From assembly GCF_900635815.1 (NCBI RefSeq), contig NZ_LR134173.1:1768001-1832000 (forward strand): a stretch of 64,000 bases of DNA. The letters are read 5' to 3'. Below the pieces are notes generated by a model. That model did not search any database. It was not told the origin of the DNA and saw only the letters and a list, made by a program, of their open reading frames with translations. This DNA is from Legionella cherrii. GTDB lineage: Bacteria > Pseudomonadota > Gammaproteobacteria > Legionellales > Legionellaceae. Below, piece by piece: positions 55,251 through 63,794 of the stretch (the first letter of the stretch is position 1; every line of letters starts with the position of its first letter). The position numbers and the translations under genes are program-made.

Positions 55251-56420
55251 CTACTGTACTGAATTAACTAACAATTTTTCACAAATAGAAAAATATAAAG
55301 CTTCTAATTGATGTAAATCACTTAAGGAAACACATTCATTCACTTGATGAATGGTGGCATTAACTGGTCCTAGTTCTACTACTTCAACACCATAGGGGGC
55401 AATGAAACGACCATCAGATGTCCCTCCACTTGTGGAAAGTTCTGGTGAGTTATTTGTAAGCTCGACAATGGCCTCTTTACAGCAGTCCAGTAGTGCCCCT
55501 TGAGCGGTTAAGAAAGGCTCGCCACTGAGACGCCATTCAATAGTGGGGTTCAGATCGTGTTCTTGAAAAGTCGTTGCAACTTTCTCTTTTAACATGCTAT
55601 GGGTTTGCTCGGTTGAATATCTAAAATTCAGGTGTAAAACCAGTTCTCCAGGAATTATATTGGGAGCCTGACCTCCTGATTGAAGATGAGTAATTTGCAT
55701 GGATGTAGGTGGAAAATGAAGGTTACCCTGATCCCAGAGTGTTGTAGTCAGTTTCGCTAATACGGGACTAATTTTATGTATTGGATTATCTGCCAAGTGC
55801 GGGTAGGCAACATGACCTTGTTTTCCATGTAGGGCAATTTTTGCACTTAAGGAACCACGTCTGCCAATTTTAAGCACATCACCTACTTTATGTGTACTTG
55901 AAGGTTCACCTACAATGCAATAATCAATATGAATATCTTGATCTTTTAGACGCTGCATGACATAAGGCGTACCCATATCATAATCATTACCTTCCTCACC
56001 GCTGGTAATGAGAAACCCCAATCTTCCTCTAAATTTAGGATATGTTTTAACAAATCGTTGAGCCATAAGCAGCATGCAGGCAAGGCTTCCCTTCATATCT
56101 GCAACACCACGACCAAAAAGCAACCCATTTTTATTTTCTACTACAAAAGGATTGGATAACCATTTTGTCACTTCACCAACAGGAACTACATCAGTATGGC
56201 CTGCAAAAACCAGGAGAGGGCCTGATTCACCATACAACGCAAAGAAATTCGAAACAGGGCCTTTATTCATACGCTGGCAAGTAAATCCAATGTGTTCTAA
56301 AAATTGGATCATAAACTCCTGACAGCCTGCATCTTCTGGTGTAATCGATGGAAAGCTAACAAGTTTGGCTAAAATTTCTTGTAAGTCCTCGAAAAAATGA
56401 GGTGTTACTGATTCAGTCAT
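55251..56420 (-). CDS. dapE: Succinyl-diaminopimelate desuccinylase
   Basis: A 389-residue M20-family zinc hydrolase that removes succinate from succinyl-diaminopimelate in lysine and peptidoglycan precursor synthesis. Metal sites include FAGHTDVVPVG, GRGVADMKGSLACML and TSGEEGNDYDMGTPYVM. The late block STSGGTSDGRFIAPYGVEVV with ELGPVNATIHQVNE is typical of DapE. Starts 1 base after the dapD stop, so translated in step with it. Length is near the family norm of about 375-390. Confidence 0.95.
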   Translation of the reverse strand: MTESVTPHFFEDLQEILAKLVSFPSITPEDAGCQEFMIQFLEHIGFTCQRMNKGPVSNFFALYGESGPLLVFAGHTDVVPVGEVTKWLSNPFVVENKNGLLFGRGVADMKGSLACMLLMAQRFVKTYPKFRGRLGFLITSGEEGNDYDMGTPYVMQRLKDQDIHIDYCIVGEPSSTHKVGDVLKIGRRGSLSAKIALHGKQGHVAYPHLADNPIHKISPVLAKLTTTLWDQGNLHFPPTSMQITHLQSGGQAPNIIPGELVLHLNFRYSTEQTHSMLKEKVATTFQEHDLNPTIEWRLSGEPFLTAQGALLDCCKEAIVELTNNSPELSTSGGTSDGRFIAPYGVEVVELGPVNATIHQVNECVSLSDLHQLEALYFSICEKLLVNSVQ

Positions 56421-56421
56421 T

Positions 56422-57243
56422 TTATCCTGCTCTCAATAATTCATTAATGCTTACTTTTGCTCTTGTCTTTTCATCTACTTGTTTCACAATGACCGCACAA
56501 TACAAGCTGTAGCTTTTATCTTCACTGGGTAAACTTCCTGCAACGACAACGGAACCAGCGGGAATACGACCATAAGTAATTTCTCCAGTAAGGCGATTAT
56601 ATATTTTAGTGCTTTGCCCTAAATATACTCCCATGGATAAGACTGAATTTCGTTCGACAATCACTCCTTCGACTACTTCTGAACGAGCACCAATAAAGCA
56701 GTTGTCTTCAATTATTGTTGGATTAGCCTGCAATGGCTCCAGAACGCCGCCAATACCTACTCCACCTGATAAATGGACGTTTTTACCAATTTGCGCACAA
56801 GAACCTACAGTTGCCCATGTATCAACCATGACTCCTTCATCAATATATGCACCCACATTGACATAAGATGGCATTAAAACACAGTTTTTCGCAATGTATG
56901 CCCCTTTACGCACCATGGCGTGAGGTACTACGCGAACTCCAGTTTGTTTAAATTGTGCTTCTGTATAGTTATTGTATTTGAGGGGAACTTTGTCATAAAA
57001 CTGACAAAAACCTGAATCAATCACTTGATTTGGATAAAGTTTAAAAGATAAAAGTACTGCTTTTTTTATCCATTGGTGTACTACCCATTGCTCATTTATT
57101 TTTTCTGCAACACGGTATTGGCCACTATCGAGGCAAGAAAGTACTTCATTCACTGCAGTAATGAGTTCTTCAGAGGCTGTATCAATGGATAGCGTTTGAC
57201 GTTGCTCAAAAGCATGTTCAATTATAGATTGTAAGGTTTGCAT
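56422..57243 (-). CDS. dapD: Tetrahydrodipicolinate N-succinyltransferase
   Basis: A 273-residue left-handed beta-helix acyltransferase. Hexapeptide repeats run from about residue 105 to 215 (for example [19 protein letters not shown] and GTVVGSCAQ-like turns; [13 protein letters not shown] is a family mark). It adds succinate to tetrahydrodipicolinate in the diaminopimelate pathway. It is followed at once by dapE, which removes the succinyl group two steps later. dapC is not in the window. Confidence 0.96.
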   Translation of the reverse strand: MQTLQSIIEHAFEQRQTLSIDTASEELITAVNEVLSCLDSGQYRVAEKINEQWVVHQWIKKAVLLSFKLYPNQVIDSGFCQFYDKVPLKYNNYTEAQFKQTGVRVVPHAMVRKGAYIAKNCVLMPSYVNVGAYIDEGVMVDTWATVGSCAQIGKNVHLSGGVGIGGVLEPLQANPTIIEDNCFIGARSEVVEGVIVERNSVLSMGVYLGQSTKIYNRLTGEITYGRIPAGSVVVAGSLPSEDKSYSLYCAVIVKQVDEKTRAKVSINELLRAG

Positions 57244-57264
57244 CTATTTTTCCCATATCATATT

Positions 57265-57346
57265 GTAGCCTGGGTGCTGCGCAGCGGAACCCGAGGAGTT
57301 ATTTAAGTAGTCAAACCCAGGTTTCGCTGCGCTGCACCCAGGCTAC
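57265..57346. repeat. GTAGCCTGGG inverted repeat between dapD and metB
   Basis: Arms GTAGCCTGGGTGCTGCGCAG and CTGCGCTGCACCCAGGCTAC pair over about 25 of 30 bases around a spacer with TTATTTAAGTAGTC. Probably terminates metB transcription upstream of dapD. It is a longer relative of the stem-loop at 54764. Confidence 0.7.
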
Positions 57347-57361
57347 ACAATTTTATAAAGG

Positions 57362-58516
57362 TTAATATGCAAGTGCATATTCCAAATCAGCTTGTAAATC
57401 TTCTACGTGCTCTATGCCTACTGAGAGCCGAATAAAGCCATCTTCTATTCCTAAGGCTTTACGTTTTTCTGGAGGTATAGAGGCATGGGTCATAATTGCT
57501 GGATGCTCAATTAAGCTTTCTACGCCGCCAAGACTCTCAGCTAATGTAAACAATTCGCAGCGAGCAAGAAATCTTTTGGCGGCATCAATGCCCCCATCAA
57601 TTACCATGGAAATCATCCCACCGAATCCATGCATTTGTTCTTTAGCTAAATCATGTTGGGGATGACTTTTAAGGCCTGGATAGATTACTTTTTTTACTTT
57701 GGATTGACTATTCAGCCAGTTTGCCAGATGGTTCGCATTCTCACAATGTCGTTCCATACGTAACGACAGGGTTTTTAAGCTTCTTAAAACCAGAAAACTG
57801 TCAAAAGGACCTGCAACACCACCACAAGAATTTTGTAGAAAAGCAATTTTGTCACCTAAATTAGGATTATCACCAACAACCACAACCCCACTGACTACAT
57901 CCGAATGACCATTAAGGTATTTGGTTGCAGAATGAAGTACTATATCAAATCCTAGCTCGATAGGTCTTTGAATCCAAGGTGTTGCAAAAGTATTGTCTGC
58001 GACAGCTATAAGATTATGACGTTTTGCTATTTCAGCTATTTCGCGTAAGTTGGCCAGTTTTAACATAGGATTTGAGGGTGTTTCTACCCAGAGCATGCGC
58101 GTTTTGGGAGTAATTGCAGCTTCTATATTCTGAACATGAGACATGTCCACAAAAGAAAAGGATAATCCTGATGTGCGGGTTTTAACCTTGTCAAATAATC
58201 GAAAAGTGCCTCCATAAAGATCATCCATGGCGACAACATGATCGCCTGCATCTAATAAGTCAACAATGGTGTTAATGGCAGCCATTCCAGAGGCAAAAGC
58301 AAAACCACGTTGACCTGATTCCAAACTGGCAATGCATCCTTCATAGGCGTCACGAGTAGGGTTATGTGTTCGTGAGTACTCATAGCCCAAATGTTCACCT
58401 GGAGCAATTTGTTTGTAGGTTGATGTTGCATAGATAGGCGTCATAACCGCCCCAGTACTCGGGCAAGGTTTTTGACCTGCATGGATGGCTCGAGTTTCAA
58501 AGTGATTCTTTTTCAT
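57362..58516 (-). CDS. metB: Cystathionine gamma-synthase / gamma-lyase family PLP enzyme
   Basis: A 384-residue Cys/Met-metabolism PLP enzyme. Key parts are ASGMAAINTIVDLL (phosphate-binding loop), the Asp in AVADNTFATP, the PLP lysine Lys199 in LHSATKYLNGHSDVVSG, and IRLSVGIEHVEDL, whose Arg binds substrate carboxylate. The family includes cystathionine gamma-synthase (MetB), gamma-lyase and beta-lyase; exact reaction cannot be fixed from sequence alone, though length and the SLGGVESLIEHPAIMTHA block suit MetB or gamma-lyase. The symbol is therefore tentative. It has its own promoter region upstream. Confidence 0.88.
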   Translation of the reverse strand: MKKNHFETRAIHAGQKPCPSTGAVMTPIYATSTYKQIAPGEHLGYEYSRTHNPTRDAYEGCIASLESGQRGFAFASGMAAINTIVDLLDAGDHVVAMDDLYGGTFRLFDKVKTRTSGLSFSFVDMSHVQNIEAAITPKTRMLWVETPSNPMLKLANLREIAEIAKRHNLIAVADNTFATPWIQRPIELGFDIVLHSATKYLNGHSDVVSGVVVVGDNPNLGDKIAFLQNSCGGVAGPFDSFLVLRSLKTLSLRMERHCENANHLANWLNSQSKVKKVIYPGLKSHPQHDLAKEQMHGFGGMISMVIDGGIDAAKRFLARCELFTLAESLGGVESLIEHPAIMTHASIPPEKRKALGIEDGFIRLSVGIEHVEDLQADLEYALAY

Positions 58517-58873
58517 TGGACTATCCTTAAGGGCTATAAATTTTTTATGTCGAATCCTCTGAGGCCTTTTTCCAATCTTTACTGCAGCTGTCGCACTTAA
58601 CTCCCCTGAGCGAGTTTGGAAAGAGGTCTATTTATGAAAGAGTGATCTTTTCAGAGTGGTTTATGTAGGATATTCTAGAGGGGGTTCTATAGATAGGCAA
58701 GTTCTACTTTGCGAGGTTGTAGCCAGAGTGATTGCTATTAAGTTTAAGGTTTTTAATCCTTACCCGATGCCCCTGATCGAGTCACACGGGACATTGGAGG
58801 AGACTTTTCCTCTAGGTAATGGCAGTGGTAGCCAGAGTGTGGTGTAAGTTTAGGCTTCAGGAGCGTTTTGATA
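58517..58873. other. Gene-free stretch upstream of lspC
   Basis: Contains the leader and promoter area for the minus-strand metB and plus-strand lspC. The exact 12-mer GTAGCCAGAGTG occurs twice (58719-58730 and 58828-58839), 109 bases apart. A 63-codon frame at 58656-58847 has no RBS or family resemblance and is not called. Confidence 0.5.
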
Positions 58874-59377
58874 ATGAAATTTGATCTTCATGCTTTATTT
58901 TCAGCAAAATACGCACAATGGATCATTATTGCTTTTATTTCACTTTTTTCCATACTGATATTAGCCGAATACACTCAATTGATATTTTCTCCCATAAAAA
59001 TACAAGAAGCTCCTGATGTTACTAAAGAAATGCCGATGATACCCCAGCAGAATTCCTTCGATGCAATTTTACATTCCTCATTATTTGGTGTGTATGTTTC
59101 TAATAATTTATCCAGTATTAAAAAATCCATGCTGAATGTTACTTTGGTAGGAATTTTATTTGCAAATAAGCTCAATAACTCCCAAGTAATTATTCGTTCT
59201 GCAACCGGAGAGGAAAAAACGTACAAATTAGGTGATTCTATCCCCGGAGGTGCAGTGATCAAGCGAATTATGGCCTCTGGGATTTTGGTTGAACGTAATG
59301 GTACGTTAGAGAGTTTAAGTTTACCCAAAAATGAATTAATCTTTGAACCAGTGGCTAAGCCTTTACAAGGGGAATAG
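58874..59377 (+). CDS. lspC: Type II secretion protein C, LspC/GspC-like
   Basis: A 167-residue inner-membrane protein with one anchor (about residues 15-33) and a periplasmic HR domain (about 60-150) with ILHSSLFGVYV, LNVTLVGILFAN, VIIRSATGEEKTYKLGDSIP and GILVERNGTLESLSLPKNE. This is the GspC homology region that contacts the secretin. Typical GspC proteins add a C-terminal PDZ or coiled coil and reach about 270 residues; this one stops after the HR domain. The ATG at 58874 has AGGAG 10 bases upstream. In Legionella the type II genes are scattered and lspC lies apart from the others. Confidence 0.88.
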   Translation: MKFDLHALFSAKYAQWIIIAFISLFSILILAEYTQLIFSPIKIQEAPDVTKEMPMIPQQNSFDAILHSSLFGVYVSNNLSSIKKSMLNVTLVGILFANKLNNSQVIIRSATGEEKTYKLGDSIPGGAVIKRIMASGILVERNGTLESLSLPKNELIFEPVAKPLQGE

Positions 59378-59384
59378 AAATTTT

Positions 59385-59711
59385 ATGAGACGTTTATTTA
59401 ATTTATTAATCGTTGTAATTTTTATTTCTAATATTGTAGCCTGTGCTACTCCAAGTGCAAACAATTTACGTGAAGGGATTGATAGTTTCAGAGTCGAAAA
59501 TTACCGCAAGGCTTTTATCCGCCTAAAACCAATAGCTGAGAAAGGTCAACCTGATGCTCAATATGCTGTAGGTTATATGTATTATTATGGTAAAGGAGTA
59601 GTTGAAGACCGCAAGAAAGCTTGGTTTTGGATTAATGCCGCCGCAAATTTGGGACAACCTGATGCCAAAGAGGCCGTTCGCATATTGGCTAGCGGGGGGG
59701 CATTAAGTTAA
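59385..59711 (+). CDS. Sel1-like repeat lipoprotein
   Basis: A 108-residue protein with a signal peptide and lipobox Ile-Val-Ala-Cys (Cys20). Residues 28-100 hold about two Sel1-like helical repeats: NYRKAFIRLKPIAEKGQPDA, then QYAVGYMYYYGKGVVEDRKK, then AWFWINAAANLGQPDAKEAV. Sel1 repeats mediate protein contacts; Legionella has several, some involved in host infection. It starts 7 bases after lspC, so both are probably one message. The ATG has a weak GGGGAA site. A stem-loop follows the stop. Confidence 0.88.
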   Translation: MRRLFNLLIVVIFISNIVACATPSANNLREGIDSFRVENYRKAFIRLKPIAEKGQPDAQYAVGYMYYYGKGVVEDRKKAWFWINAAANLGQPDAKEAVRILASGGALS

Positions 59712-59746
59712 AATTTCCCACCTGCCTTGCAGATAAGGGAAATTTT
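59710..59746. terminator. Terminator after the lspC-Sel1 pair
   Basis: AAAATTTCCC (59710-59719) pairs with GGGAAATTTT (59737-59746). The A-run and T-run on each side make it work in both directions, fitting the convergent gene that ends at 59797. Confidence 0.75.
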
Positions 59747-59796
59747 CGCTTGATGGAGTAGGAAAAGCCGTTTTGTTAACTGCTGATTTAGCGTCT

Positions 59797-62310
59797 TCAA
59801 AAATCACAAATTTGTGGCTTCTCATGGGGGAGCGCAGGTTTTTCTACGGCTGCTGCATACGAATTGAAAAAAGATAATGTATTCGTGGGTAAATCGATTA
59901 GTTGTTTATTGCTTAACTTTAATTGTTCCAGAACATTAGGATTTAATGGAGTACCTTGACGATAAAGCCTGTGAATCGATTTCATGAAATTGTACCGATA
60001 TTGGGGTTGATAGATGTCAATAATTTCTTTTTGTAATTCCTGTAAATAACTCTGTGCATTGGCAGTATATTGACGGCCTTTTAATAAAAAACACTGTTCC
60101 AATACCCAACTTATCGAAGCAAAGAATTCAACTCGATTTCTAATCATGGGCGAACCGCAAGGCACGTCGGCAACCAAAATATTAATTAATCCAAGCGAAA
60201 TAATTTGTTCATCAAACGACAGCAAAACAGACTTTCTGGCATTTTCAAGGAAAATGTCTAATATTTCTTCTGTCTTATAACAACTTGCCAAAAAAAGTTG
60301 CGATGTTTGGATTAAGCAATCAATGGTATCTGAGGCATCAACACTAATTCGTGTTTGCATTATTTCATCAGAGTCTACAAAGTCACTTATAATCGATCGA
60401 GTAGTACAAAAATGTCCGAAACTGTCTCTTTGCTCAATAAATTTTAGAGTTGATTCTTCAAGTTGTTTTGATTTTTCTGGATCAAAACTTACAAAATACA
60501 GTTCATCTGGATTAGAAAGCATATAAGGATGGCTAATAACTCCTGCCTCTATCAGCTTGGCTTGAATCAATATATTTCTTAAAAGTGCTCCATTAGCAAA
60601 ATGCTGCCGTTTTATTTCTTCTAATATGTGACAACAGGTATTGCTGATATAAGCTCCGATTCGCAGATCGACATGATTATTAAAATCATTCTGGGCATTT
60701 TGCTGTAATTCTTGAAGTACTTCTTGTGCATAGCTCCCTTTAGAACATAAACCATACACTTTTCCGCATTGAGGTTGATCTGTATGGAGGAGTCCAAATT
60801 TTTGAATGCTTTCATGGATGATTAACGAGAGTTTCCCCTCTTTAACAAGCGATTGAACTTCGGGATTTAAACGTAAATTTTTATACAATGTTGAGGTCGC
60901 GTCGATGATAACAGTAACAGGTTTTGTTCGTTTTTTACTGATTACTTCTTGGTTAATTAACCGGTTAATATCTACTCCTGGAATAAGACCATTCTCCGTG
61001 ACAGTTGGTCCAGTGCACACTATAAAAACATCGGCATCGGACTTTTGAGTTCCTTTGGTAATGAACTCAAATTCATAATAATTGGCGCCATAAATTTTAA
61101 TTTTAGGTTTTTTGTTTTGCTCTGTTTTCATTTTTTGGGCCAGATGCATGGCAATGACATATGCATTAGTTCCTGACATGGCCAGTGAGGCGAAAAAAGC
61201 AGTATGTGTTAATTGTTCCTTTTTTAGATCCAATGTCTGTAACAGTACTTTTTCTGTTTCTTGCATAAATCGAGAAAAGTCATTTTCTAAATCAAGCGTG
61301 TCTTTTGGCTCTAATAAACAAAGACTGATTTCGTGGATAATTGTATAAAGACAAAATGCGAATTGAGGATAATTATTATCATAAAAAAAACAACTTACTT
61401 GCAGCATTATTGCGATGCGTTGTATGGCCTTTTGATTTAACTCAGGAAGATCTATTAAAAGATTCCTTAGCCCCGCCGCCAATTTATTCGTTGAATATTT
61501 TCTACTTTCAGCAATTAAAAGAAGTTTATTAAATAGTTTGCTTTTTAATAAAGCTTCTTTCGTTGTGGGCAGATTATTGAGAGCAGGGAGTTGTTCAGGT
61601 CCAATTAGAGGAAATGGTGGTACCTTCACATTAATCGCAATTTCCCAAGGACTTGCAACCAGACCACAAATACTCAAAATTCCTTTTATTTCATCCGCTC
61701 TGTAATAGCTATGAGGTATGGCAATTAATGCAATGGAGTGGTTCGTATCTTTAATCACTTGGGGGTGTGGTTTTGTTTTTTGCGTCGGTTGGGGAAAATA
61801 ACGGCTGATAATGTCTTCAACTGGGGTATTATCGAGCAAAGTTACAGGAACATAATCATGAGTGGAGCGTGATGGTTCATCAATATTGAAGGAATCGATT
61901 AAGCTGTTCAACAAAGTTCCAGACAAATCATCATCTCGATGATATCGTGCATCTGAATAGATATAAGGATTTTTGATTTGATTTTTTGAGGTTGGTCTTA
62001 TTTCAGCTATATGTCTTCCAAATAGAATGTGCGCAGGGATTCTTTGTACTTCCATTCGATCCATCATTGATAAATAAGAATTATAAGGATTATTTCTTAT
62101 TTTTTGTTTCATTTTATAGGCACGATAACTGCGCTGGATTATTGTTGCAGCTCTATTGGCTTTGAATTTTTGTTGTGCATCAGAAAGTTCTTCTTCGATT
62201 CTTATGGATGCTTTTTCTTTCGCTGGTGAACTCTTTAAAGAAACTCCTTTTTCTTTGACATATTGAACCAAAGGAGTTAAAGACGAACTGGATTGAATAA
62301 ATTCTTTCAT
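59797..62310 (-). CDS. Large orphan with IQ motif and PLP-transferase-like core; effector candidate
   Basis: An 837-residue protein without a signal peptide or membrane segments. An IQ motif at Ile58-Gln59, Arg63 and Lys68 (within TIIQRSYRAYKMKQK) follows a charged helix; such motifs bind calmodulin, which bacteria lack. Residues 375-670 carry the landmarks of fold-type-I PLP enzymes in order: MSGTNAYVIAM (phosphate-loop position, 378-388), IIDATS (Asp470), HESIQKFGLLHTD (candidate PLP Lys504) and TRISVDASDTIDCL (Arg654). They align by eye with the same motifs of the MetB-like enzyme here. Start is ATG 62310; a TTG at 62325 behind AGGGG is possible. It follows mutY by 22-37 bases. PLP and calmodulin binding are inference. 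Confidence 0.75.
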   Translation of the reverse strand: MKEFIQSSSSLTPLVQYVKEKGVSLKSSPAKEKASIRIEEELSDAQQKFKANRAATIIQRSYRAYKMKQKIRNNPYNSYLSMMDRMEVQRIPAHILFGRHIAEIRPTSKNQIKNPYIYSDARYHRDDDLSGTLLNSLIDSFNIDEPSRSTHDYVPVTLLDNTPVEDIISRYFPQPTQKTKPHPQVIKDTNHSIALIAIPHSYYRADEIKGILSICGLVASPWEIAINVKVPPFPLIGPEQLPALNNLPTTKEALLKSKLFNKLLLIAESRKYSTNKLAAGLRNLLIDLPELNQKAIQRIAIMLQVSCFFYDNNYPQFAFCLYTIIHEISLCLLEPKDTLDLENDFSRFMQETEKVLLQTLDLKKEQLTHTAFFASLAMSGTNAYVIAMHLAQKMKTEQNKKPKIKIYGANYYEFEFITKGTQKSDADVFIVCTGPTVTENGLIPGVDINRLINQEVISKKRTKPVTVIIDATSTLYKNLRLNPEVQSLVKEGKLSLIIHESIQKFGLLHTDQPQCGKVYGLCSKGSYAQEVLQELQQNAQNDFNNHVDLRIGAYISNTCCHILEEIKRQHFANGALLRNILIQAKLIEAGVISHPYMLSNPDELYFVSFDPEKSKQLEESTLKFIEQRDSFGHFCTTRSIISDFVDSDEIMQTRISVDASDTIDCLIQTSQLFLASCYKTEEILDIFLENARKSVLLSFDEQIISLGLINILVADVPCGSPMIRNRVEFFASISWVLEQCFLLKGRQYTANAQSYLQELQKEIIDIYQPQYRYNFMKSIHRLYRQGTPLNPNVLEQLKLSNKQLIDLPTNTLSFFNSYAAAVEKPALPHEKPQICDF

Positions 62311-62347
62311 ACAAGGAGCATCCAACGAAAAGCCCCTATTATATCCA

Positions 62348-63424
62348 TTATGAGCTTTGAATAAACATGTTGTAGTGCGAAGACAATATTTTGCTGGTAG
62401 GTTGTGCTAATCCTAAAGAGTCAATTCGTTCTTTTTCAAACCATTGACCTTGTTGTTCAGCCAATTTGTTACCCAGGATTTTGGTTTTTATGCTGAGGGC
62501 ATTGATTTCCAAATGAAAATGACTAAATCGGTGTTTAAAAGTAATGAGAGGTTGTGGTGTCTCTCCTGATAAGTCATAGTTGAGACGAATGAAATCAAGA
62601 GGGCAATCCTCTTCATCCAAACTGGGTAAACACCATAATCCTCCCCATAATCCGGTAGGAGGTCTTTTTTCCAAATAAATATGCCCTTGCTCATTATACA
62701 AAACCAGAAATTGTTGGCATTGAATGGGTATGGGTTTTTTTATTTTTTTCGTGGGATATAAGTGCTGTTCCTTAAATTTAAAGGCGAGGCAACTATTTTG
62801 TAACGGACAATGAGTGCAATTTGGATTTTTAGAGGTACAACATAATGCACCTAAATCCATAATAGCTTGAGTGTAATTGGCACAGTTTTCATTGGGCATG
62901 CATGAGTTCGCTAAATCCCACAGCGTTTTTTTTACTTGAGCTTGTTCTGGGTAACCTTTGATCATGAAAAAACGAGTTAAAACTCGTTTTACATTGCCAT
63001 CAAGAATAGCAACGGGTTGATTAAAAGCTTGTGATAAGATGGCTGCTGCAGTAGATGGACCGATTCCAGGGAGTTCTTTTAATAACTGATAATCATCAGG
63101 AACAACGCCATCATATTGATCCATCATTATTTTTGCCGTCTGATGAAGATTTCTGGCGCGACTGTAATAACCAAGTCCTGACCATAAAGAAAGTACTTCA
63201 TCTTCATTTGCTCGAGCCAAATCACTCAGGTTTGGAAATCGTTGCATAAAACGTTCGAAATAAGGAATAACTGTCTGTACTTGAGTTTGCTGCAGCATAA
63301 TTTCAGAAATCCAAACTCTGTAGGGCGTACGGGGGAGTTGCCAAGGCAGATTTTGACGCCCATTAACCGCAAACCACTGCAATAAGGGTTGACTAAATTG
63401 TTTGTATAAATTTTGCTTATCCAC
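62348..63424 (-). CDS. mutY: A/G-specific adenine glycosylase
   Basis: A 358-residue DNA repair enzyme that removes adenine mispaired with 8-oxoguanine. Glu41 (SEIMLQQTQV) and Asp142 in AILDGNVKRVL are the catalytic pair, with the helix-hairpin-helix LPGIGPSTAAAI (118-129). Cys196, Cys203, Cys206 and Cys212 bind the iron-sulfur cluster with the normal 6-2-5 spacing. The C-terminal NUDIX-like domain (about 230-350), with EKRPPTGLWGGLWCLP, recognises 8-oxoguanine. The IQ-motif gene follows closely on the same strand. Confidence 0.97.
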   Translation of the reverse strand: MDKQNLYKQFSQPLLQWFAVNGRQNLPWQLPRTPYRVWISEIMLQQTQVQTVIPYFERFMQRFPNLSDLARANEDEVLSLWSGLGYYSRARNLHQTAKIMMDQYDGVVPDDYQLLKELPGIGPSTAAAILSQAFNQPVAILDGNVKRVLTRFFMIKGYPEQAQVKKTLWDLANSCMPNENCANYTQAIMDLGALCCTSKNPNCTHCPLQNSCLAFKFKEQHLYPTKKIKKPIPIQCQQFLVLYNEQGHIYLEKRPPTGLWGGLWCLPSLDEEDCPLDFIRLNYDLSGETPQPLITFKHRFSHFHLEINALSIKTKILGNKLAEQQGQWFEKERIDSLGLAQPTSKILSSHYNMFIQSS

Positions 63425-63794
63425 GCTGTGATTCTTTGATACTTTATTGTTGGCGTACTGTAAAAAAAGTAATGGCCGAGGTCAATGAGCGAAGTTAATA
63501 ATTCATGACCCTAATTTATAATAAAAAAATTAAAATCGATTCGCTAAGTGTCGATATATAGTCTATCGTTAATAGGGGGCCTGTTGTACTCAGGATGAGT
63601 AAAAATCAAGCTGAATCATTTGCTAAAGATTGTCGCGAATGCACTTAATGCATTGACGATGGGAGTTTTTTAAAGATTTTTCAGGAAAGGTCAAAATACT
63701 AGAGTAAAAGTCTTAAAAAGCTTACAAACTGAATCATTATAGTGAGCGCAGTAAATCTGTTGGTGAGGGATTTAGGGAAATCAAGGAGAGAGAT
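63425..63794. other. Gene-free region between mutY and the last gene
   Basis: About 370 bases separating two divergent genes. It contains TATAGT near 63739 as a possible -10 for the plus-strand gene, but no clear -35, and no repeat element of the families seen elsewhere. Nothing else stands out. Confidence 0.45.

Noticed and set aside
58656..58847. 63-codon frame before lspC
   Set aside because: Non-ATG start, no ribosome site, no resemblance; the region more likely holds regulatory sequence.
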